The position numbers and the translations under genes are program-made. 64,000 nucleotides of DNA from CAYFTL01 sp964346145 (GTDB lineage: Bacteria; Bacillota; Clostridia; Christensenellales; Aristaeellaceae), in the NCBI GenBank assembly GCA_964346145.1, contig CAYFTL010000005.1:1-64000 (forward strand), written 5' to 3'. Shown here piece by piece: positions 8,073-16,663 of the stretch (position 1 is the first letter of the stretch; every line of letters begins with the position of its first letter). Below the pieces are notes generated by a model. It was not told where the DNA came from. It saw nothing but the letters and a program-made list of their open reading frames with translations, and ran no database searches.

Positions 8073-8561
8073 GTGAATATGAAAAAAGGCTATTTTATTT
8101 TTATTATAGCGCTTGTGTTTGGCGGTATGGTGGGCGGTTCTATATCGGCTTATGCCGACGGCGAATTGTCTTACGAGCTGTTCGATCGAGCAAAACAAGC
8201 CATTGTCTTGGCTTCCTACGGTGAATATTCGGAAGCCTTGAATGAGATCGCCATCGAAGAAAACCTAGAATCTTTCGAGACCTTTGTATGCGACAAGTTA
8301 GCCTCTATTTTCAATGGAGCCGTCCAAACCGAAGTAGGACTGGGATGGAAAGATGGCGATGGCTGGCATATTGCCATACCCATTCAAACGCCGAATGACG
8401 ATGACGTAGAGGTGTTTGTGTTGCACAGCGTTGACGGTGCTACTTTTGACGGCTATGCTGCCTTAACATGGGGGAAGGTCATTAAAAAAGCGGATGCCGC
8501 CGATCAAAAAGTATGGAAGGAAGCGCAGGAAGCCGAAGTATCCATAGTCGTTCCAGACTGA
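8073..8561 (+). CDS. Exported protein of unknown function
   Basis: A protein of about 162 residues with a classic signal peptide: MNMKKGY, a hydrophobic run of about 20 residues and an AYADG cleavage region. The mature part is acidic, with a conserved-looking AKQAIVLASYGEYSEAL helix at the start; one Cys is present. No known family is recognised. GTG 8073 has GGAGGG 6 bases upstream; ATG 8079 is the alternative. It lies 107 bases after hydF on the same strand and is closed by a clear terminator, so it may be cotranscribed with hydF. Confidence 0.65.
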   Translation: MNMKKGYFIFIIALVFGGMVGGSISAYADGELSYELFDRAKQAIVLASYGEYSEALNEIAIEENLESFETFVCDKLASIFNGAVQTEVGLGWKDGDGWHIAIPIQTPNDDDVEVFVLHSVDGATFDGYAALTWGKVIKKADAADQKVWKEAQEAEVSIVVPD

Positions 8562-8587
8562 TTGCCTGTTATTAAATCCTTAAGAAA

Positions 8588-8621
8588 CAAAAGGAATCGT
8601 TTAGCAAAACGATTCCTTTTT
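8588..8621 (+). terminator. Rho-independent terminator
   Basis: AAAGGAATCGTTT pairs with AAACGATTCCTTT across the 4-base loop AGCA and runs into T. It ends the hydF/exported-protein transcript. Confidence 0.9.
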
Positions 8622-8692
8622 TGTATAAGTTTTTCTAAGCTTTAGCATTGTCAATTGAATATTCTATTTGTCTATTGCATAAATTTTTAGGA

Positions 8693-8721
8693 TTGACGCA
8701 CACCAGCCGTTGGAATATAAT
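8693..8721 (+). promoter_or_regulatory. Promoter of hppA
   Basis: TTGACG, a 17-base spacer and TATAAT. The predicted leader is about 130 bases long and holds a small hairpin (TTGCAC/GTGCAA, about 8797-8815) but no recognised riboswitch. Confidence 0.8.
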
Positions 8722-8860
8722 ACATCTAGTTATGCCAATGTTAGGTCAGTTTTAAGCCAATGTACATATTTTTCGTCGACAATATGGCGGTTCGTTTGCA
8801 CGTTTTCAGTGCAATTATATATAAAATATCTAGTGGTTATAGATTAGGAGGAAGAAGAAC

Positions 8861-10924
8861 ATGGGTGATTTTAGTTGGTGGGCAGTCATAGCGGTTGTGG
8901 TTTCTATCGCAGGATTTGCGGTAGCCGCATACTTTTACCGCTGGGTGCAGGCTCTGCCTGTGGCCAATGAAGAAACCGAACGAATCGGCAAGTTGATTCG
9001 GGACGGCGCTTTTACTTTTATCAAGCGCGAGTATCGTATTTTGACGATCTTCTGTTTGGTGGTTGCCGTCATCATTTTTGTGTTTTTGCCGCATCCGGTT
9101 TGGCTGGAAGGCGCTACTGTGTGGCAGAACGTGCAAATGGCAATCAGCTACTTAGCAGGTTCAGCGATTTCGGGCATTGCGGGCTATGTGGGCATCAGCA
9201 TTGCAACCCTGGCCAACACCCGGGCGGCGTCTGCTGCAAAGAAAGGGTTGGCTCCCTCTTTTATGGCCGGTTTCCGCGGCGGCGCGGTTATGGGCATGGC
9301 GGTTGTGGCTTGCTCTCTGATGGGCGCTGCGCTTTTGTTCTTAATCACAAAGGACGCCGATAAGGTTATGGCGTTCAGCTTTGGTGCAAGCTCGCTAGCT
9401 TTGTTTGCCAAGGCAGGTGGCGGAATATTTACCAAATCTGCAGATATCGCTGCCGACTTGACGGGCAAGGTAGAGTTGGGTATCCCCGAAGACGATCCTC
9501 GCAACCCTGCGGTTATCGCCGATAACGTGGGCGATAACGTGGGCGACGTTGCAGGAATGGGCGCAGACTTGTTCGACTCCAACGTTGCCGCTATGGCCGC
9601 TGCCATGGTTATTGCCATTCCTTTGGGCCTGGTAGAATTGATTTTCTGCTTTGGTGCCATGGGTTTGCTGGCTTCCATCATCGGCGTATTTTTCTCCAAG
9701 GTAGGAAACGACGGCAACCCAAGCCGTGCTTTGAACGGCGGAACTTATTTGACTTGCGGCCTCTTTGCCGTATTGACTTTGCTGGCTTCATGGATTAGTG
9801 ATTTTGATTTTAGATTGTGGGGCGCAGCGGTAATCGGCATGGCAGCCGGCGTAATCATCGGCTTGACCAGCGAATTCTTTACTGGCGACGACAAAAAGCC
9901 GGTAGAAAAGGTGGCCAAGGCTTGTCAAAGCGGTCCGGCCTTTACCATATTGTCCGGATTTTCCTATGGGCTTTTGAGCGCGCTACCTTCCATGGCAGGC
10001 ATTGCCTTGGCTGCGTTGTTCTCTTACAAGCTGTGTGAACCGATGGGTGGAAATCATCCGATGCTGGGCATATCGGTTGCCGCAATGGGTATGCTCTCCA
10101 TCGTAGGCATGATTATTTCAAACGATGCTTACGGGCCCATCGTGGATAACGCCCGCGGAATTGCTGAAATGTGCAATCTGGGGGATGATGTTCTTGAAAT
10201 CACCGATAAGCTGGATGCCGCCGGCAATACCTCAAAGGCAATCACCAAAGGTTTTGCCATCGGTGCTGCAGGCTTGACGGTTATCGCCCTGCTTGCCGCG
10301 TTTAAAGAGCTTGCGCTAGAGGCCATGGGGGCCGGCGCAGCAATTTCGTTTGACATGATGAATCCCTTGGTGTTCTTTGGCGCTTTGATCGGTGCCGCAA
10401 TTCCGGCTGTATTTTCTGCCATGCTGATGCTGGGCGTGAATCGTAACTCTCAACTGATGGTTGACGAAATCCACCGACAGTTTAAAACGATAAGCGGCTT
10501 GAAGGAAGGTCGTGCTGGCGTTCACCCCGATTACGGCCGTTGTATCGACATCGCCACGGTGGGGGCAATTCGCGAGCTGATCCCTGCTGGCTTGATGGCG
10601 ATTCTGTCCACGCTGGCTGTTGGATTTATCGGCGGCGTCGAAGCCGTGGGTGGATTCCTGACCGGCAACATTATTTCCGGCCTTATGTTGGCCATGCTGA
10701 TGAGCAACGCCGGTGGTTTGTGGGATAACGCCAAGAAATATATTGAAGCGGGCAATTTCGGTGGCAAGGGGAGCGATGCCCACAAGGCGGCCGTTATCGG
10801 CGATACGGTGGGCGATCCCTTCAAAGACACAGCTGGTCCTTCGATCAACACCCAGATCACTGTGGTTTCGTTGGTATCGTCCCTTACAGCTGGCCTGTTT
10901 GTGGCGCTATCGTTGTTTAAATAA
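8861..10924 (+). CDS. hppA: Membrane-bound ion-pumping pyrophosphatase
   Basis: This integral membrane enzyme couples pyrophosphate hydrolysis to ion export. At 687 residues with some 15-16 hydrophobic segments it has normal size. The catalytic loops are intact: TKSADIAADLTGKVE (near 190), DNVGDNVGDVAGMGADLFDS (near 219-238) and the final GDTVGDPFKDTAGPS. Residue 459 in GNTSKA is Lys; this is the position that separates K+-independent (Lys) from K+-dependent (Ala) enzymes. A K+-independent, probably proton-pumping enzyme is therefore predicted, whereas sodium pumps are K+-dependent. AGGAGG lies well placed before the ATG. The gene is monocistronic, with its own promoter and terminator. Confidence 0.96.
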   Translation: MGDFSWWAVIAVVVSIAGFAVAAYFYRWVQALPVANEETERIGKLIRDGAFTFIKREYRILTIFCLVVAVIIFVFLPHPVWLEGATVWQNVQMAISYLAGSAISGIAGYVGISIATLANTRAASAAKKGLAPSFMAGFRGGAVMGMAVVACSLMGAALLFLITKDADKVMAFSFGASSLALFAKAGGGIFTKSADIAADLTGKVELGIPEDDPRNPAVIADNVGDNVGDVAGMGADLFDSNVAAMAAAMVIAIPLGLVELIFCFGAMGLLASIIGVFFSKVGNDGNPSRALNGGTYLTCGLFAVLTLLASWISDFDFRLWGAAVIGMAAGVIIGLTSEFFTGDDKKPVEKVAKACQSGPAFTILSGFSYGLLSALPSMAGIALAALFSYKLCEPMGGNHPMLGISVAAMGMLSIVGMIISNDAYGPIVDNARGIAEMCNLGDDVLEITDKLDAAGNTSKAITKGFAIGAAGLTVIALLAAFKELALEAMGAGAAISFDMMNPLVFFGALIGAAIPAVFSAMLMLGVNRNSQLMVDEIHRQFKTISGLKEGRAGVHPDYGRCIDIATVGAIRELIPAGLMAILSTLAVGFIGGVEAVGGFLTGNIISGLMLAMLMSNAGGLWDNAKKYIEAGNFGGKGSDAHKAAVIGDTVGDPFKDTAGPSINTQITVVSLVSSLTAGLFVALSLFK

Positions 10925-10974
10925 TCTAACAAGAGAAACAACGACAAATTTCGATTGTATCTAATGGTTAAAAT

Positions 10975-11030
10975 CGAAAAAATATCCCTGGAATGCGGCC
11001 TTTGGCTTGCCTTCCAGGGATATTAAATTT
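10975..11030. terminator. Bidirectional terminator between hppA and the HAD gene
   Basis: AATATCCCTGGAA (10981-10993) pairs with TTCCAGGGATATT (11012-11024). A run of A on the left gives a six-U tail for the minus-strand transcript, and AAATTTT serves the plus strand. Confidence 0.85.
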
Positions 11031-11058
11031 TGCAACACAATTGTATGAATTTTGAGAA

Positions 11059-11685
11059 CTATGAGTTCAATAGATAAGTTTGCAACTGCTCTGGTGTTGT
11101 GGCACAAAAGCCATCAAATTCATGGGGGATAGGCAGATCAAAAGCCACCATACAAGCCTGCATACCGGCATTGTGTCCTGCGTATACATCAATGTCCCGG
11201 TCGCCAATCATGATGCATTCTTCTTTGATCAAGTTGTGTTTCGCAGCCAGCGCGTTTAGCGCGTCCGGCGCCGGTTTGCCGGGGAAGTTTAAGTCGCTGG
11301 TAAAGCAATCCACAAAAAAAGGAAGAAGGCTATATTTTTCAAGCAACGCAGTGGTCAATGCGTCCCTATGGGTATAAACAAAGTGCTGCATGCCATGGTT
11401 GATGGTTGTCTCAAGGATTTCGGCCATCCCTTCAAAGGGTTTGGCCGATTCGATTTCTGCCGATCGGCGCCGCTTTGAATAGTTTTCAAAAAAGGAGTCG
11501 TCCAAGTTATATTTTGCCCGATAAAGCTTTAAGGTATGCCCGATTGATATTTTCATGTTCAGCATAAGCGCCTGGAGGCTTTCTTCGATCCCCTTCTCTT
11601 TGAGCATTTCAAAGAGAGCCTGTGTCATTACCGGATAAGTGTCAAACAAGGTGCCGTCAAAATCCCAGACAACGTTCTTCAGCAT
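11059..11685 (-). CDS. HAD hydrolase, phosphoglycolate-phosphatase-like
   Basis: A 208-residue cytoplasmic phosphatase of HAD subfamily IA. Motif I is VVWDFDGTLFDTY at the N-terminus, with the nucleophile Asp near residue 8. Motif II is YTHRDA, the Lys of motif III lies in FPGKPAPDA, and motif IV is IMIGDRDIDVYAGHNAG. The ATG at 11685 follows GGAAGAGG, which excludes the longer frame from 11751. It lies 31 bases downstream of tcdA on the same strand, probably as its partner in the transcript. The substrate is uncertain; small phosphorylated sugars or glycolate are usual for the subfamily. Confidence 0.85.
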   Translation of the reverse strand: MLKNVVWDFDGTLFDTYPVMTQALFEMLKEKGIEESLQALMLNMKISIGHTLKLYRAKYNLDDSFFENYSKRRRSAEIESAKPFEGMAEILETTINHGMQHFVYTHRDALTTALLEKYSLLPFFVDCFTSDLNFPGKPAPDALNALAAKHNLIKEECIMIGDRDIDVYAGHNAGMQACMVAFDLPIPHEFDGFCATTPEQLQTYLLNS

Positions 11686-11716
11686 AAACCTCTTCCTTTC
11701 AAACGATGTATTACCG

Positions 11717-12415
11717 CTATAGCAAATCTTTAACGACTTGACTTGCTGCAATTAATCCGGCCGCCGAAGGGACGACGGCAATGCTGCCCGGCGGACGCGT
11801 CTGTCCATATTCTTCAGAATAGTTGCTCGGTTTTATAGGCTCTTCTGTAGAATAAACCACTTTTAAGTTTTCAATGCCGCGTTTTCGAAGCTCTTTGCGC
11901 ATAATTCGCGCAAGCGGGCACCCCGTGGTGTTCATAATATCGGTTACGATCAACTTGGTGGGATCCAGCCTATTGCCGGCACCCATGCAACTAATGATGG
12001 GCGTGCCGGCCTGCTTGGCTTTTTCGATCAATAAGATTTTGCTGGATACCGAATCTATAGCATCTACGACGTAATCATATTGCGTAAAGTCATAGGAATC
12101 GGCCGTATTTTTATCATAAAATACGTCGGCAGCGTCTACTTTGGCCGATGGATTTACGCCGGCAATGCGTCTGGCCATCACATCGACCTTTTTCATGCCC
12201 AAAGTATCGTGGCTGGCTACGGCCTGGCGATTAATGTTGCTTACGGCAACCACATCATTGTCGATCAAAAGCAATCGGCCCACACCGCAGCGAGCAAGCG
12301 CTTCTGCCGCATGACCTCCTACGCCACCGATGCCCACAACGGCAACTGAGCTGTTGCGCAAGCGCTCTATTCCTTCGAAGCCCAAAAGGAGCTCGGTTCT
12401 GGAAAATTCATTCAT
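11717..12415 (-). CDS. tcdA: tRNA threonylcarbamoyladenosine dehydratase (TcdA, ThiF/E1-like)
   Basis: This ATP-dependent enzyme cyclises t6A37 in tRNAs to ct6A. The ThiF/MoeB-like fold is evident from GIGGVGGHAAEALARCG near residue 28, the ATP-binding LLIDNDVVAVSNINRQ that follows it, and the conserved VVDAIDS. The family-typical RTRPPGS appears here as QTRPPGS near the C-terminus. At 232 residues it is slightly shorter than the enteric enzyme. An AAGGA precedes the ATG at 12415; the longer frame up to 12493 has no RBS. The alternative reading is a generic HesA/MoeB protein. Confidence 0.88.
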   Translation of the reverse strand: MNEFSRTELLLGFEGIERLRNSSVAVVGIGGVGGHAAEALARCGVGRLLLIDNDVVAVSNINRQAVASHDTLGMKKVDVMARRIAGVNPSAKVDAADVFYDKNTADSYDFTQYDYVVDAIDSVSSKILLIEKAKQAGTPIISCMGAGNRLDPTKLIVTDIMNTTGCPLARIMRKELRKRGIENLKVVYSTEEPIKPSNYSEEYGQTRPPGSIAVVPSAAGLIAASQVVKDLL

Positions 12416-12500
12416 AGGGTCGTTCCTTTTCTGGTAAGATTTGTAAGAATGTATATCAAAAAATAGGTTATCATAAATCGGCGCAAAAAACAAACACTGC

Positions 12501-12529
12501 TTGTTGATTTTCTCAATGGTGTGTATAAT
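12501..12529 (+). promoter_or_regulatory. Promoter of the PAS protein gene
   Basis: TTGTTG, a 17-base spacer and TATAAT, ending about 55 bases before the coding start. Confidence 0.6.
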
Positions 12530-12567
12530 AATAATTCAGATTATGTAAGGAGGCGTTGTCACACACA

Positions 12568-12591
12568 ATGTGTGCCTTTAAATTATGTTGA
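12568..12591 (+). CDS. Possible 7-codon leader ORF overlapping the PAS gene start
   Basis: ATG TGT GCC TTT AAA TTA TGT TGA (MCAFKLC) begins 14 bases after a full AAGGAGG and ends across the start codon of the PAS gene (ATG 12585). The strong RBS is 31 bases from the PAS ATG, too far for normal use, but a 5-bp hairpin (CACAC 12562-12566 with GTGTG 12570-12574) lies between them. Coupled translation or hairpin-shortened spacing would explain this. It may also be chance. Confidence 0.3.
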   Translation: MCAFKLC

Positions 12592-14063
12592 ATGTACTTT
12601 GGCAAGATGCGCCGGCGGTTCTGGTGGTGGGCGAGGATATGGCGATGAATATATGTTTCGCCAACGATGCCTTTTACCGCTTAATTGACTACCGGGACAA
12701 GCAAGATTATGACCGGGCAAACAATAACAGCGCCATAAGCGCAATCCATAGACCGGATTTGATGAGGCTGCTAAGCGCTGTGGGCGCTTTAAAGGGAGGG
12801 GAATGTACTTTCTCTTCCGACTTTAGGCTGAAGACTAGGCTCGGCAAGGACAAGTGGGTACACGCAGAAGGCTCCTTGGTGGAACACGAGAAACTTCGCA
12901 AAATCGTGTTTGTGTTGTATGATTTAAAGAAAGTTGAAAAGGTGGAGCGTAATATTGAACAAAACCTTCAAGCTACGCGGCGATTGGCAACAACCTTAAG
13001 CGGCGGTATTGCAAGTGTCCGCTTTGACCGGGATCTTTCAGTTTTGGATGCCGATTCAAATTTTATCCACTTGCTGATGGGGATCAAGGAGGAGAACGCA
13101 GTCAGCTTGATGCATGAGTGCGCCGAAGAAGACGGAAACAAGCTATATTCCGCTTTCGCAGCCGCCTACAACCAAGGAACCGAGGTGGATTTGCGGCTGC
13201 ACCCCAACGTATCCCGGGATAAAATCATACGTTTACATGGAATCCGATCCGGCGAATCGGAGGGCTATCCCGTATTCAGCTGCGTGGTTTATGATGTAAC
13301 AAATCAAGAAAATATGAAGCGCAAAGTGCATAGCGCAATGGAGCGCGAGCAAAAAATCTTGAACCGGTTGCCCTGCCATATCATCCGCCATCAATTGGAT
13401 GGGGAAGGCGTTCTTCAATCTGTTTCTACAGAGCTGCTGGAGCAACTGGGGTTTGAGAGTGAAGATATGCCCGGCTCTATTTCGAATCTTTTTTTGCCGG
13501 AAGATTGCAGCCGGATATTCAAAGCTGTCGAAGCCTTCTCAGGCAAAGAAGAATCATTTATCATGGAGTACACCCTCACCGGTCCGGGAGAAAAAAAGAT
13601 GCCCGTACGGGCTCAGATCTGCCTGTTAAACGACGACGAGGGCAATTTCATATGTCAACATGCATTGGTGGATCTAAGCCGAGAAATCGAACTAAAAAAC
13701 CACCAAAATGCACAGGAGCAGCAGCAGCGTGCCTTGATGCAGTTGATGGATCAGCCCACCTTTCGATTAAAGGTCGATGAGAGCGTGGCTCTCTTGGATT
13801 TCAACCTTGCCTTTGAAAATTTCACCGGCTATTCCAAGGAGCGATTGGCGGAAATCTCGGGCAAAGAGCTGTTTACCAAAGGTTCGCTGGCTCTTTTGTT
13901 AAGTTGCTGTACACAGGCTTTGGCGGACAAAGAAAGTTTTGAAATGGGTTGTACGATCAATGGGCACAACGACGAACCCATAGAAGCCATGCTTAAAGGT
14001 TCAATCATATTGAGCAGCAACGAAAAACCCATTTTGGTTGCGGTCATTGCCAACGCCAAATAG
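12585..14063 (+). CDS. Multi-PAS-domain protein without output domain
   Basis: A soluble 492-residue protein made of consecutive PAS-like modules. Readable ones are about 1-115 (AVLVVGEDMAMNICFANDAF start), 125-225, 250-370 and 375-490 (TFRLKVDESVALLDFNLAFENFTGYSKE, a typical PAS entry split by family signatures). No histidine kinase, GGDEF, HTH or methyl-accepting segment follows. The region near 228-250 (NQENMKRKVHSAMEREQ) looks like a short coiled-coil linker. It may be a sensor that acts by binding a partner. The gene is alone on its strand, with its own promoter and terminator. Ligand and partner are unknown. Confidence 0.7.
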   Translation: MLNVLWQDAPAVLVVGEDMAMNICFANDAFYRLIDYRDKQDYDRANNNSAISAIHRPDLMRLLSAVGALKGGECTFSSDFRLKTRLGKDKWVHAEGSLVEHEKLRKIVFVLYDLKKVEKVERNIEQNLQATRRLATTLSGGIASVRFDRDLSVLDADSNFIHLLMGIKEENAVSLMHECAEEDGNKLYSAFAAAYNQGTEVDLRLHPNVSRDKIIRLHGIRSGESEGYPVFSCVVYDVTNQENMKRKVHSAMEREQKILNRLPCHIIRHQLDGEGVLQSVSTELLEQLGFESEDMPGSISNLFLPEDCSRIFKAVEAFSGKEESFIMEYTLTGPGEKKMPVRAQICLLNDDEGNFICQHALVDLSREIELKNHQNAQEQQQRALMQLMDQPTFRLKVDESVALLDFNLAFENFTGYSKERLAEISGKELFTKGSLALLLSCCTQALADKESFEMGCTINGHNDEPIEAMLKGSIILSSNEKPILVAVIANAK

Positions 14064-14075
14064 AGTATGGAAAAT

Positions 14076-14114
14076 AGAAATGCTGCTTTGAAATATGTTC
14101 AAAGCAGCATTTCT
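14076..14114. terminator. Bidirectional terminator between the PAS gene and metA
   Basis: Perfect 17-base arms (AGAAATGCTGCTTTGAA and its complement) around the 5-base loop ATATG, between convergent genes. The U tracts on both sides are short. Confidence 0.8.
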
Positions 14115-14119
14115 AGATA

Positions 14120-15040
14120 CTATTTGCCGATTTGGCTAATATCAAAGGGCGTTTCTTGGTACACGCAGTAATTCAGCCAGTTCTGGAACAGCAGGTTGCT
14201 GTGCGCTCGCCAGCGTACGTTCGGAGGCTGGGTGGGGTCGTCATCGGGGAAGTAATGGTATGGCACGTCGATTTTAAGCCCGCGGGAAATGTCGCGCTCG
14301 TACTCCATCTTTAATGTGTTGGGATCATATTCGCTGTGTCCCATGGCAAATACGCGGCGGCGGTTTTTGCTGCACACCAAATACACCCCGGCCTTGTCGC
14401 TAACCGAAAGGATATCCAGGTCGGTCACTTTGGCCACATCTTCCGTACGCGCTTCGGTGTGGCGGGAGTGGGGAACGTGGAATGTGTTGTCAAAACCGCG
14501 CATCAGCGGATGGTTCGGGCTGAGGTTTTGGTGGCGATATACACCAAAGCATTTTTGCTTCAGTTCATGCTTGGGCACGCCGTAGTGATGATACAGGCCG
14601 GCCTGGGCTGCCCAACAGATGTAAAAAGTGGAAAACACATTTTTTTCGCTCCAGTCGATAATTTCGACCAACTCACGCCAATAATCCACCTGCTCAAAAT
14701 CCATCATCTCCACCGGCGCACCCGTGATGATCAAGCCATCAAATTTTTGACTTTTCACTTGATCCAAGGTGGTGTAGAAATTTTCCAGATGTTCGTAAGG
14801 GGTGTTCTTGGACAGGTAGGATGCGGTTCGCAAAAATGTTACCTCCACCTGTAGCGGCGTATTGCCAATCAGGCGCAACAGCTGGGCTTCGGTGGTCTGT
14901 TTGGTGGGCATCAGATTCACGATGGCTATCTTCAGCGGACGTATGTCTTGGTTTAGTGCGCGGGACTCGTCGATGACAAATATATTTTCATCGCGTAGCA
15001 CCTGAGCCGCGGGCAAATCATTGGGAACCTTTACTGGCAT
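14120..15040 (-). CDS. metA: Homoserine O-acetyltransferase, MetA type
   Basis: This enzyme catalyses the first committed step of methionine synthesis, acylation of homoserine in the cytoplasm. The 306 residues match the MetA family throughout: KIAIVNLMPTKQTTEAQLLR near 37-56, ITGAPVE near 105-111, and the catalytic Cys in FYICWAAQAGLYHHYG. VPHSRHTE and MGHSEYD follow. Residue 111 is Glu. In this family Glu111 marks acetyl-CoA use, and Gly111 (as in E. coli) marks succinyl-CoA use, so an acetyltransferase is predicted. The ATG at 15040 follows GGAAAGGA; the longer frame lacks support. No SAM riboswitch is visible upstream. The gene is monocistronic. Confidence 0.94.
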   Translation of the reverse strand: MPVKVPNDLPAAQVLRDENIFVIDESRALNQDIRPLKIAIVNLMPTKQTTEAQLLRLIGNTPLQVEVTFLRTASYLSKNTPYEHLENFYTTLDQVKSQKFDGLIITGAPVEMMDFEQVDYWRELVEIIDWSEKNVFSTFYICWAAQAGLYHHYGVPKHELKQKCFGVYRHQNLSPNHPLMRGFDNTFHVPHSRHTEARTEDVAKVTDLDILSVSDKAGVYLVCSKNRRRVFAMGHSEYDPNTLKMEYERDISRGLKIDVPYHYFPDDDPTQPPNVRWRAHSNLLFQNWLNYCVYQETPFDISQIGK

Positions 15041-15552
15041 AAAAAGCGTCCTTTCCAAAAAAATAATGCTTATGTATTTTTCAAACAGGTCCCATTCAAT
15101 GGAAAACATGGAAAAACCGAGCCTGCTTGACAAAAACTTAAGATCAATGCTTATATATAATAGCATGAGGAGGCGATCGGAAGCAATATGACGCCTTACA
15201 CAAAATTTTCGAACCGGGTATTGGATAAGTTATTTGCTTAAACCGGCGGTCAAGGTATTGACCATTGCAAGAGTCCACGAAAAAGCATCTGCGGTTGTTT
15301 GCGGATTTTTTTCTTCCGGCCAGGTCCAAAGCCAGAGCATTTGAGGATCCTGCCGTATAAAATGCAGCAATTTCTTCGAAAAAGTATAGGCCTTTGTGCA
15401 AGCTAGAAAACCGGTTAAGAGCTACGCAGGTTATAACGAGTGTAAATGCAAACATTTATTGGTATAATTAACGAAGGATAGAAATTTGCACGCATAAAGA
15501 CATGCTGCGCAAAATCAATCAGAATAATAAAGAATCATGAGGGGGAGTATTC
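15041..15552. other. 512-base intergenic region with possible transcribed leader
   Basis: No convincing gene is seen. On the plus strand TTGACA (15127-15132) and a TATATATAAT tract (15152-15161) could form a promoter, though the spacing to the best hexamer is poor. Hairpins follow: AGGCG/CGCCT (about 15171-15195) and GGTCAA-GGTA-TTGACC (about 15248-15263). A direct repeat TGCGG near 15290 and an extended -10 (TGgTATAAT, 15460-15468) feed the ferredoxin gene. The minus-strand frame at 15144-15455 has no RBS or recognisable content. Confidence 0.35.
15460..15468 (+). promoter_or_regulatory. Extended -10 promoter for the DUF362 protein
   Basis: TGgTATAAT lies 85 bases before the ATG; the -35 is weak. 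Confidence 0.5.
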
Positions 15553-16650
15553 ATGGCATCCAAAGTATTGTTCGCACCTATGGCCTATTCGGAGTATGAC
15601 GCAAATCAAACCTTACCGGCCAAATTTGCCCGCTTGCTGAAAAAGAGCGGTTTGGACAAAAAAGTAAAAGACAAAACGGTAGCCATTAAGATGCATGTAG
15701 GCGATGGCATAACCTATTCCACCATTCACCCGGTATTTGTGCGCACGCTGGTAAACTTTGTCAAAGACAATGGCGGAGATTGCTTTATCACCGACCACTA
15801 TGTGCACAAACGTAACCCAGAGCAGCGCGGTTACACAGAAGCCAATCTGGGTTGCCCAGTGCTGGAAGCTTGCAGCTACACCGGAAAATATTTCTATACG
15901 GTTCCGGTAGATTACAAGAGCTTTAAGCATGTGGACATCGCTGGGCTGATCCACGATGCCGATTTTATGATCGATTTTTCCCATGTCAAAGGGCATGGAT
16001 CCTGTGGGTTTGGCGGCGCGTGCAAAAACATCGCCATGGGCTGTGTAACCGACAGAACAAGGCACCAGATCCATGGATTGGAAGGTGGCTTGGTATGGGA
16101 GGGCGACAAGTGCATTCACTGCGGAAAATGCATTAAGTCCTGCAATCACCAGGCCAATTCCTTTACAAAAGATAAGTATAAAGGTGAATACAAAGTGAAT
16201 TATCACCACTGCACCCTGTGCCAGCACTGCGTTAAGGTTTGTCCTACCGAAGCGATTACCCTGGACAGCCACGACTACGCCGATTTCCAAATGGGTATGG
16301 CCATCTGCACAAAAACGGTGCTGGATTCCTTTGAGCCGGGAAATGTCTACTATATTAACGTTTTAACCGCCATAACAGCGTTGTGCGACTGCTGGGGCAT
16401 GACCACGCCTTCTTTGGTGCCAGATATAGGCATCATGGCCAGCGACGATATCGTAGCCATTGAGCGCGCCTCTATCGATGCCATCAAGATGGAGGATTTG
16501 ATCCCGGCCGGAATTCCGCGCAATTTGGAGTTGAGTGGGGAAGGCCATTTGTTCGAACAGCTTCACGGCAAAAATCCTTACATCCAACTAGACGCTCTGG
16601 AGAAGGTGGGGCTGGGCACCCAGGAATACGAACTAAAAAAAATCAAATAA
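15553..16650 (+). CDS. DUF362 iron-sulfur protein with two [4Fe-4S] ferredoxin motifs
   Basis: A 365-residue cytoplasmic protein. The first half is the DUF362 fold, with AIKMHVGDGITYSTIHP and later FSHVKGHGSCGFGGACKN, which contains two more Cys. In the middle lie two ferredoxin clusters: CIHCGKCIKSC (near 193-203) and CTLCQHCVKVCP (near 221-232). The C-terminal portion completes DUF362. An electron-transfer or cofactor-related role is likely, but the family has no settled reaction. AGGGGGAG precedes the ATG. The gene stands alone, with its own promoter and terminator. Confidence 0.85.
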   Translation: MASKVLFAPMAYSEYDANQTLPAKFARLLKKSGLDKKVKDKTVAIKMHVGDGITYSTIHPVFVRTLVNFVKDNGGDCFITDHYVHKRNPEQRGYTEANLGCPVLEACSYTGKYFYTVPVDYKSFKHVDIAGLIHDADFMIDFSHVKGHGSCGFGGACKNIAMGCVTDRTRHQIHGLEGGLVWEGDKCIHCGKCIKSCNHQANSFTKDKYKGEYKVNYHHCTLCQHCVKVCPTEAITLDSHDYADFQMGMAICTKTVLDSFEPGNVYYINVLTAITALCDCWGMTTPSLVPDIGIMASDDIVAIERASIDAIKMEDLIPAGIPRNLELSGEGHLFEQLHGKNPYIQLDALEKVGLGTQEYELKKIK

Positions 16651-16663
16651 AATAAATATCCAT

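Noticed and set aside
15041..15200. Expected SAM riboswitch upstream of metA
   Set aside because: The region was read on the minus strand and none of the S-box conserved segments was found.
15144..15455. 103-codon frame on the minus strand
   Set aside because: No ribosome binding site, no recognisable fold, and it lies across promoter-like and hairpin sequence.
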